Shown here: positions 35,458 through 41,122 of the stretch, piece by piece
Numbering within the stretch: position 1 is the first letter of the stretch
Layout of the letters: every line of letters starts with the position of its first letter
Assembly (NCBI GenBank): GCA_036382775.1
Contig: DASVHD010000020.1
Coordinates: 1 to 41,122, forward strand
Direction: 5' to 3'
DNA length: 41,122 nt
Source: a bacterium
GTDB taxonomy: Bacteria; Hydrothermota; Tepidihabitantia; SM23-42; JAOAFX01
The notes under the pieces: generated by a model
What the model saw: the letters and a program-made list of their open reading frames with translations, nothing else
The model's database searches: none
What the model was told of the DNA's origin: nothing
Made by a program: the position numbers and the translations under genes

Positions 35458-36990
35458 ATGGAAGAAAGGGCGAACGAGCTTGTTATGCAGATGATCAAGA
35501 CCATAAAAGCGCTCCAGATGTACGGCAAGTCACATCCCTCATACCGCTCTTTTTTCGCGCCCTTTTTCCAAAAGATTTCCGAGTTTTTGAAAGAATACAG
35601 CGAGTTCAGCCTTAAAGTAGACCGGTTCACGATGGCTTACGCCGATAAGGTTATATACGACGAAGCCGAAAAGGATACCAGCATTTCTTTCCGGCTATTC
35701 CGTGACGGGATCAGGAACATCACGTTCTACGAAGGGCTGACCGAAGAGGAATTGATGTTGTTCACCGAAACGATAAGCCAGCCGGCAAAAGAACAGGACA
35801 TCGCCCTGATCCTCTGGGAATGCGATTTCGCCCATATCACTTTTTTTGTTGTGGAAGAAGAAGAAGAACCGATGAGTTATGTGCTGCCTGACACTCCGCC
35901 CGTCGACATTGACTATGACGCTTTTATCCGGGATATCTTGAACCGTGAAAAAATCGACATCAACGTGAACCTTAACCCCATTCTTGTTTACAATGAGCTG
36001 GAGGAACTGAAACAGGAGATCGAGACCGAAGAAAGCCGGCCGCAGCTGCCAAAAGCGATAAATATCCTCATTGATTTTTTAAACACCGAAAAGGCCCAGG
36101 AGATCATTGACAGCCTTATCGGCCTGCTCGAACTCTGTATTAACAATAACGATTTCTATAACGCCCGGAGGATCGTGCACAAACTGCAGACTTATCCCGA
36201 GATCAAGCCGCTCGAGCGGTTCGAGAACGAAACGACCGTAACCGGTTTCAGCCGCCTGTGCGATCCGCTGGATGACAAGTCATTCAACGAATTTGTCGCG
36301 TTTATCGGATTTTTTTCGCAAAAGACGATCCCCTATTTTATCCGGATACTGACGCTGGTAAAACGAAAAGAACGACTCGAATCGTTGATGCAACGCATTG
36401 CTTATATGTGCCAGAATGACCTGGCTCCGGTCATCGATTTTTTAGCCGGCGGGAACGTCTACGAGGTAATCAACGCCATCGGCATCGCCGGCATCATGAA
36501 AAACAGAGCTGTTATCAAACACCTGAACGCACTGGCCGTACATCCGGACGCGCGCGTGCGCTCCGCGCTTGCCCAAACATACGCCGAACTCGGAGAACTA
36601 AAAAAGGTTGCGGCACTGACCGACGATCACGACCCGGACGTGCGGATCAAAGCGCTGCAGATGCTTACCCTCAACCAGTATACGCGGATCTACCCGGAAC
36701 TGCTGCGCCGGACCAGGCAAAAGGATTTTAAGCTCCTTGACTATACGGAGCAAAAAGAGATCTTCAGCTGCATGGTGGCGAACGGCGATAAAAAACTCAC
36801 CCGCCTCCTGGAAAAAATGCTGTTCAAACGCAAGCTGTTCGGCGCCAAGGCATACCGGAACATGAGACGGCTTGCCGCCATGGGATTGTCACAGATCGGT
36901 ACCGAGGAAGCGATGAAGACATTACAGGCGGGTTTGAATAAAAAGAACAAGGATATCAAAATGGCATGTGAAATGGTGGTAAGAGGATAG
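35458..36990 (+). CDS. HEAT-repeat protein with N-terminal domain shared with the HD-GYP neighbour
   Basis: The 510-residue soluble protein has an N-terminal domain (about 1-125: ANELVMQMIKTIKALQMYGK, SHPSYRSFF, FRDGIRNITFYEGLTEEELM) and a C-terminal array of HEAT/PBS-type helical repeats (VIKHLNALAVHPDARVRSAL, AALTDDHDPDVRIKALQML, MGLSQIGTEEAMKTLQAGL). HEAT repeats bind other proteins. The N-terminal domain resembles that of the next gene product, including the G/K-I-[RK]-N-[IL]-TF..G....EL pattern, so both may answer to the same signal or pair with each other. I use the ATG at 35458; a TTG lies two codons earlier. The stop codon is 10 bp before the HD-GYP gene. Confidence 0.85.
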   Translation: MEERANELVMQMIKTIKALQMYGKSHPSYRSFFAPFFQKISEFLKEYSEFSLKVDRFTMAYADKVIYDEAEKDTSISFRLFRDGIRNITFYEGLTEEELMLFTETISQPAKEQDIALILWECDFAHITFFVVEEEEEPMSYVLPDTPPVDIDYDAFIRDILNREKIDINVNLNPILVYNELEELKQEIETEESRPQLPKAINILIDFLNTEKAQEIIDSLIGLLELCINNNDFYNARRIVHKLQTYPEIKPLERFENETTVTGFSRLCDPLDDKSFNEFVAFIGFFSQKTIPYFIRILTLVKRKERLESLMQRIAYMCQNDLAPVIDFLAGGNVYEVINAIGIAGIMKNRAVIKHLNALAVHPDARVRSALAQTYAELGELKKVAALTDDHDPDVRIKALQMLTLNQYTRIYPELLRRTRQKDFKLLDYTEQKEIFSCMVANGDKKLTRLLEKMLFKRKLFGAKAYRNMRRLAAMGLSQIGTEEAMKTLQAGLNKKNKDIKMACEMVVRG

Positions 36991-37000
36991 CAAGATACCC

Positions 37001-38377
37001 ATGACTACGGCAGTGAATATCCAAAATTCGGCCCGGGAGCTTATTACGCTGTTCTACAGCCTGGCCAAGTCGATGCAGGTCTATGACGTCAACAATGACG
37101 TCGTGCAGAATGCCGCCAAAAAACTCAGCCTGCACGTAACCGAGCTGTTCCGTACCCTGCCCATGGCCGAGATCGTCCTGTACCGCGATTATATATTTTT
37201 CAACAAACAGCGCCTGCGGTATGATGTGGAGGGATATGTCAGCCTGCAATTCCTAGAAGAAAGCATGAAGCGGCTCCGGATCAAAAATTTGACCTTTATG
37301 CCGGGGATCGCGGTTTTGGAACTCATCCGGTTCGCCGGGATATTCAAGGGTTCAAAAAACACGTTTCTTAAAGCCTATGCCCTGGAGAAATTAAAGTCCA
37401 TCGCTATCGACTTCATGACCACCGAGGACGATCTGCCCGAATTTTTCAAAGACAGCGAACGCGTGAAAAAAACCTATTTTAAAGCGCTGAAAGTAACAAA
37501 AAATCTGATCCAGAACCTGTGGTCGCGCCAACCGATCGACTCCAAGGGATTCCGGCGCGTCGTCTATGCGCTCGTCGATAACCTTTCACGAGACGAGTTC
37601 GGACTGGTATCGCTCACCGCGATCAAGAACTTTGACGAATATACCTTCAACCACTCGCTCAACGTCGGCATCTTGTCGCTGGCTGTAGGCCAGCGAACGA
37701 ATTTGAGCAAGAAAGGATTGGTCAAACTTGGCACTGCCGGCCTTCTCCATGATATCGGCAAGGTCGACATACCAAAAGAACTGCTTTACAAGCCCAGCAA
37801 ACCGACACCCGAAGAATGGGAGACGATCAAGCTGCATTCCGCATATGGCGTAAAACAGATCATAAAAACGCGGGGACTGGACGAGATCGGCGTCAGCGCG
37901 CTGATCGGTGCGTACCAGCACCATTGGAATTACGACGGCACCGGTTATCCGGGCGAACCCAAGACCGGCCGGGAAACGAGCCTGATCGCGCGCATTATCC
38001 GGATCTGCGACGCTTATGACGCAATGACCACGCCGCGGCCGTATCAGCCTATCCCCTATCTGCCGTCCATCGCCATCAGGGTATTATGGGCGCGTCATGG
38101 TTTTTATTTCGATCCGCTCCTGCTCAAGGTATTTATCCAGGTGCTGGGCATGTATCCGACCGGATCCTGCCTGGAACTGAACACCGGCGAGACCGCGATC
38201 GTGATAAGACAAAATTTTGGCTACCTTGATCTACCTATCATACAGGTCATACTGGACAAAAACAAAGAAAGGATAAAGGGATCCATTGTTGACTTGACGA
38301 CACGAACCGATATCAAGATCGTCACACCGGTCTACGCCCAGAAATACGGGATCAACCCATCGACGTACTTCGTGTGA
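37001..38377 (+). CDS. HD-GYP domain phosphodiesterase
   Basis: Residues 1-140 form the domain shared with the HEAT protein (ARELITLFYSLAKSMQVYDV, MKRLRIKNLTFMPGIAVLEL). Residues about 185-380 are a complete HD-GYP domain: EYTFNHSLNVGILSLAVGQR, the metal-binding LLHDIGKVDIPKELL (His250, Asp251), QHHWNYDGTGYPG with the GYP triplet at 315-317, and ARIIRICDAYDAMTT. HD-GYP enzymes hydrolyse cyclic di-GMP or related dinucleotides. No receiver or GGDEF domain is present, so control probably goes through the N-terminal domain or the HEAT partner. A cyclic di-AMP synthase (cdaA) lies 1.5 kb further on. Confidence 0.9.
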   Translation: MTTAVNIQNSARELITLFYSLAKSMQVYDVNNDVVQNAAKKLSLHVTELFRTLPMAEIVLYRDYIFFNKQRLRYDVEGYVSLQFLEESMKRLRIKNLTFMPGIAVLELIRFAGIFKGSKNTFLKAYALEKLKSIAIDFMTTEDDLPEFFKDSERVKKTYFKALKVTKNLIQNLWSRQPIDSKGFRRVVYALVDNLSRDEFGLVSLTAIKNFDEYTFNHSLNVGILSLAVGQRTNLSKKGLVKLGTAGLLHDIGKVDIPKELLYKPSKPTPEEWETIKLHSAYGVKQIIKTRGLDEIGVSALIGAYQHHWNYDGTGYPGEPKTGRETSLIARIIRICDAYDAMTTPRPYQPIPYLPSIAIRVLWARHGFYFDPLLLKVFIQVLGMYPTGSCLELNTGETAIVIRQNFGYLDLPIIQVILDKNKERIKGSIVDLTTRTDIKIVTPVYAQKYGINPSTYFV

Positions 38378-38384
38378 TGAACAA

Positions 38385-38464
38385 AGTTCATCATCGATTA
38401 CAGCGATAATAACGGTATTAACGATTTTAACGATACTAACGCTATTAACGAACCTAACGAATCA
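38385..38464. repeat. 9-bp-period array (GATACTAAC type)
   Basis: GATAATAAC, GGTATTAAC, GATTTTAAC, GATACTAAC, GCTATTAAC, GAACCTAAC: six in-phase nonamers, opposite in orientation to the array at 24488. It ends at the folP promoter. Confidence 0.85.
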
Positions 38465-38493
38465 TTGACTTCCCTTTGAAATCTAATTATAAT
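38465..38493 (+). promoter_or_regulatory. Promoter of folP, apparently leaderless
   Basis: TTGACT (38465-38470), 17-nt spacer, TATAAT (38488-38493), then 5 nt to the GTG start at 38499. Confidence 0.75.
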
Positions 38494-38498
38494 CAGCC

Positions 38499-39794
38499 GT
38501 GATACGAAGATTGATCGCGGCCCGGACTGAACACATTATCCGGGAATTGACCGAGATAAAGATCGACGAAAACGCGCTGGTTTTTTTCATTGGAAAAAGC
38601 CGGTGCGAGATCCTGCGCTTTGACCGGCTCTCGGCTGCGCAAGCGAATGTCCTGAAACAAACCGCGTTGGTCTGCGGTGCCGACCTCGCGATCCCTAAAA
38701 ACGCCTACCGCGGGTCTGCCCACAAGAATTTTTCCGCGATCCTCTTCGCCAATCGGCGCGAGATCGGGAAAATCGTTTTGCGTCTCGATGAACAAAAGTG
38801 GATGACGCGGATCGCCGACGAGCTCCGGATAGTACTGCAGCCGGAGCCATCGCTAAATTTGGATGTCGGCACGAACCGATATTCGATCGACCGCACCTTT
38901 ATCATGGGTATCATAAACCTGACCACAGATTCTTTCTACAGCGGCAGCCGGTACGTTTCCGCTGAAATAGTCAAAAAAGCGGCGCGGGAAATGGAACGGG
39001 AAGGCGCTGATTTCATCGATATCGGCGCGGAGTCGACCAGACCCGGAGCCATGCCGACCGACGAGAAGGAAGAGATCATGCGCTTGAAGACATTCCTGCC
39101 GGCGGTCGTTAAATCGGTCAAAATACCCGTATCCGTGGATACCTACAAGTCCCGCATTGCTGAATTCGCCATCGATCACGGTGCATCGATGATCAATGAT
39201 ATCTCGGGGCTCGGCTTTGACCGCGCCAACCGTTCCCGAACAATGGCGAGGATAGTGGCGCACGGAAAAGCCGGACTGGTCATCATGCACATAAAAGGCA
39301 AACCAAGGACGATGCAGGTGCAGCCTGAATATAACAACCTGATGGCCGAGATCCATGCGTATTTTACCGAACGGCTGCAATGCGCGACTGATGCCGGTAT
39401 CAACCCCAGCCGGATCATTATTGATCCGGGACTCGGTTTCGGCAAACAGCTCCATCACAACTATGAGATCATTCTGCGGCTCAAGGAATTCGGCGTTTTC
39501 AGGCGACCGATCATGGTCGGCCACTCCCGTAAATCGTTCATCGGCGCTCCATTTAACCTCGCGCCCGAGCAGCGCCTGGAGGGAACCCTGGGCAGCACGG
39601 CACTCCTCATCCAGAACGGCGCTTCGATCCTGAGGGTCCACGACGTGCAGGAAATAAAAAGGGTAGCGATGCTAGTGGATAGAATGCTTGCCCCCGGGGA
39701 TGCGGGGCAGCGGGATTGGGAGTTAACTCGCAAGAGTTTTATAAAAGCCTCACGGCTGAAATCCAAAAAACGAAGAAAGGGAGTGGTAAAATGA
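38499..39794 (+). CDS. folP: Dihydropteroate synthase with N-terminal extension
   Basis: The C-terminal 290 residues are DHPS: FIMGIINLTTDSFYSG (about 134-149), DFIDIGAESTRPGA, VSVDTYKS, MINDISGLG, IMHIKGKPRTMQ, IIDPGLGFGK, GHSRKSFIG and GSTALLIQNGASILRVHDV. The enzyme joins p-aminobenzoate to dihydropterin pyrophosphate in folate synthesis. About 130 residues precede the barrel (ENALVFFIGKSRCEILRFDR, ALVCGADLAIPKNAYRG, AILFANRREIGKIVLRL), absent from E. coli FolP but in my recollection present in DHPS of several deep-branching bacteria. The GTG at 38499 is directly behind a TATAAT box. The tail after about 400 is basic (KASRLKSKKRRKG). Confidence 0.92.
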   Translation: MIRRLIAARTEHIIRELTEIKIDENALVFFIGKSRCEILRFDRLSAAQANVLKQTALVCGADLAIPKNAYRGSAHKNFSAILFANRREIGKIVLRLDEQKWMTRIADELRIVLQPEPSLNLDVGTNRYSIDRTFIMGIINLTTDSFYSGSRYVSAEIVKKAAREMEREGADFIDIGAESTRPGAMPTDEKEEIMRLKTFLPAVVKSVKIPVSVDTYKSRIAEFAIDHGASMINDISGLGFDRANRSRTMARIVAHGKAGLVIMHIKGKPRTMQVQPEYNNLMAEIHAYFTERLQCATDAGINPSRIIIDPGLGFGKQLHHNYEIILRLKEFGVFRRPIMVGHSRKSFIGAPFNLAPEQRLEGTLGSTALLIQNGASILRVHDVQEIKRVAMLVDRMLAPGDAGQRDWELTRKSFIKASRLKSKKRRKGVVK

Positions 39795-39884
39795 CACGGG
39801 GATATGGGGTTATGGGGATATTAAAAAGATGAAGGTGAGAGGGTAAGAAGTTGGGATGGTAAGAACAGGGATAAAAATATAAAG
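39795..39884. repeat. Purine-rich 9-bp-period spacer
   Basis: ACGGGGATA, TGGGGTTAT, GGGGATATT, then AAGGTGAGA, GGGTAAGAA, GTTGGGATG, GTAAGAACA. It fills the folP-cdaA gap and leaves no clear separate ribosome binding site for cdaA. Confidence 0.6.
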
Positions 39885-40643
39885 ATGAAGTTATTCGGGT
39901 TCATCCCTCTGCAGGCGGTCGACGTCATCGACATCATTATCGTCGCATTCCTGCTATACCAGTTCTTCCGGTTTGTCAAAGGCACCAAGGCGACGCCCAT
40001 CCTGGTTGGACTCTTTCTCTTTTTCCTTGTCTCCTTTGTCGCGCGCTGGTTCGGTCTTAAAGCGCTCTCATGGATCATTGGTTCCATTCTCGCGGTTTGG
40101 GTCGTTGCTTTCGTCATTCTGTTCCAACCCGAGATCCGGAATGCCCTGGCACGGATCGGTCGCCAGCGGCCGTTAAAATTTTTCCTGAGAGTCCAGGCGA
40201 GTTCCATGGTCGATGAGATCATCGACGCGGTGAAGAAACTATCCGAGAAAAAATTTGGAGCACTGATCGTGATCCAGAAAAACATCGGATTGAAGGACAT
40301 CATCGAGACCGGGATCCCGATCGACGCCGTGGTGACCTCAACGTTGCTGCAAACCATATTCTTTCCCGACGCCCCCCTGCACGACGGCGCCTGCATCGTT
40401 CATGGCGACAAGATCTGCGCGGCTGGCTGCATTCTGCCGCTCAGCGATGATCCGATGCTAAGCGGCCAGTTCGGTCTTCGCCACCGCGCGGCGCTGGGCA
40501 TTGCCGAACATAGCGACGCGATATGCATCGTGGTATCCGAAGAAACGGGCAAGGTCTCGTTCGCGTACCAGGGAAAACTGGTCACGAAGGTCGAGATCAG
40601 GACGCTTACCCGGTCGTTAAAAAGCCTGTTAAAGGAAATATAA
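39885..40643 (+). CDS. cdaA: Diadenylate cyclase CdaA
   Basis: A CdaA/YbbP-type enzyme of 252 residues: three N-terminal membrane helices (VDVIDIIIVAFLLYQFF, PILVGLFLFFLVSFVA, WIIGSILAVWVVAFVILFQP), then the DAC domain with GALIVIQKNIGL, the DGA motif (PDAPLHDGACIV, 167-169) and RHRAALGIAEHSDA (RHR at 199-201). It condenses two ATP to cyclic di-AMP at the membrane, a signal for potassium and cell-wall control. A CdaR (YbbR) gene usually follows, but here the frame after cdaA enters the repeat array at 40733 and none is seen. Confidence 0.93.
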   Translation: MKLFGFIPLQAVDVIDIIIVAFLLYQFFRFVKGTKATPILVGLFLFFLVSFVARWFGLKALSWIIGSILAVWVVAFVILFQPEIRNALARIGRQRPLKFFLRVQASSMVDEIIDAVKKLSEKKFGALIVIQKNIGLKDIIETGIPIDAVVTSTLLQTIFFPDAPLHDGACIVHGDKICAAGCILPLSDDPMLSGQFGLRHRAALGIAEHSDAICIVVSEETGKVSFAYQGKLVTKVEIRTLTRSLKSLLKEI

Positions 40644-40732
40644 GGAAATCCCTCGATGCACTTACAGTGCAAAAACCTCGGGACGCTGAATTTTTCAGCT
40701 GAATCATACATGAGATTCAGGAAAAATTCGCG

Positions 40733-41122
40733 GAAGCCCCTGACGGGACATCCAGCTATCCCCCCCACCCTAACCCTCCCCCTCGAGGGGGGAGGAATAA
40801 GGAGAGGGTGAAATCAGGAAATTAATGAAGCCCCTGACGGGACATCCAGCTTTTGTTATCGCTTCGCGATCATGAGATCAATGAAGCCCCTGACGGGACA
40901 TCCAGCTATCCCCCCCACCCTAACCCTCCCCCTCGAGGGGGGAGGAATAAGGAGAGGGTGAAATCAGGAAATCAATGAAGCCCCTGACGGGACAACCAGC
41001 TTTTGTTATCGCTTCGCGATCATGAGATCAATGAAGCCCCTGACGGGACATCCAGCTATCCCCCCCACCCTAACCCTCCCCCTCGAGGGGGGAGGAATAA
41101 GGAGAGGGTGAAATCAGGAAAT
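40733..41122. repeat. Composite tandem array with alternating 94- and 56-bp units, reaching the window end
   Basis: The segment GAAGCCCCTGACGGGACATC plus CAGCT starts at 40733, 40827, 40883, 40977 and 41033. After it come alternately a long body with the CCCTCCCCCTCGAGGGGGGA hairpin and a short body with TTGTTATCGCTTCGCGATCA. Each ends ATCAAT or similar. The two bodies repeat nearly unchanged, so the period is 150 bp. The palindromic body is the same GC-rich family found inside wzc- and porV-like genes. Confidence 0.9.

Noticed and set aside
38853-39641. 262-codon minus-strand frame opposite folP
   Set aside because: It is a shadow of a clear dihydropteroate synthase; no domain or ribosome binding site supports it.
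40656-40811. Short frame after cdaA that could be a broken cdaR
   Set aside because: There is an ATG with a weak ribosome binding site, but the frame lacks the membrane helix of CdaR and soon runs into the tandem repeat.
40733-41122. CRISPR array
   Set aside because: The constant segments are spaced regularly, but the sequences between them are the same two bodies repeated and contain hairpins, with no unique spacers and no cas genes.
1-41122. tRNA genes and full insertion sequences
   Set aside because: I scanned by eye for tRNA T-loop motifs and for transposase frames on both strands and found no convincing candidate; a dedicated search could still find a diverged one.

Overview
The window looks like a chromosomal stretch of an uncultivated Gram-negative bacterium. 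My best guess is an FCB-like candidate phylum such as WOR-3/Stahlbacteria. The grounds are several large exported proteins ending in FlgD/type-IX-like C-terminal domains (an S8 protease, a BNR-type protein, a PKD metallophosphoesterase), a PorV/PorQ-like outer-membrane protein, an OmpA lipoprotein, and proteins with the recurrent 'LNYQGYLTD' N-terminal domain. The phylum assignment is inference only. Coding DNA is moderately GC-rich, while spacers are AT-rich and unusually full of repeats.

Layout. 0-1.1 kb: a HicBA toxin-antitoxin pair between copies of a 53-bp repeat. 1.1-8.6 kb: a duplicated module of small lipoprotein plus giant repeat-rich surface protein (two of each, all on the minus strand). 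8.6-11.5 kb: small hypothetical genes (DUF5674, a cyclophilin-like fold, a nucleotidyltransferase) between repeat clusters. 11.8-14.3 kb: an exported metallophosphoesterase and an OmpA-type lipoprotein. 14.6-20.1 kb: a polysaccharide-export pair (Wza-like and Wzc-like) interleaved with three four-helix-bundle (S23-like) genes and arrays of tiny hairpins. 20.6-24.2 kb: an S8 protease. 24.9-27.1 kb (plus strand): a SIMPL-domain protein and a purine permease. 27.3-30.4 kb: a BNR-type secreted protein and a PorV-like protein in one operon.

30.6-35.1 kb is the classic housekeeping block rpmH-rnpA-yidD-yidC-jag-mnmE (minus strand), covering ribosomal protein L34, RNase P protein, membrane insertase, RNA-binding protein and tRNA modification. 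rpmH is a 44-codon gene read directly from the sequence. 35.4-40.6 kb (plus strand) holds a HEAT-repeat protein and an HD-GYP protein that share an N-terminal domain, then dihydropteroate synthase (folP) and diadenylate cyclase (cdaA). The window ends inside a composite 94+56-bp tandem repeat.

The most interesting material is non-coding. (1) Two four-helix-bundle genes are each bounded by arrays of 4-7-bp micro-hairpins separated by a constant linker, with the linker inverted on the other side of the gene. Two gene-less copies lie nearby, one on each side of a long interval (15.8 and 27.1 kb). Together this looks like an undescribed mobile or RNA-structured element. (2) Palindromic intergenic repeats have apparently entered reading frames without breaking them (Wza-like, Wzc-like, PorV-like, metallophosphoesterase). 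(3) Degenerate 8-9-bp-period tandem arrays with several different consensus units fill many spacers. (4) Canonical TTGACN/TATAAT-type promoters abut start codons in several genes, suggesting leaderless transcripts.
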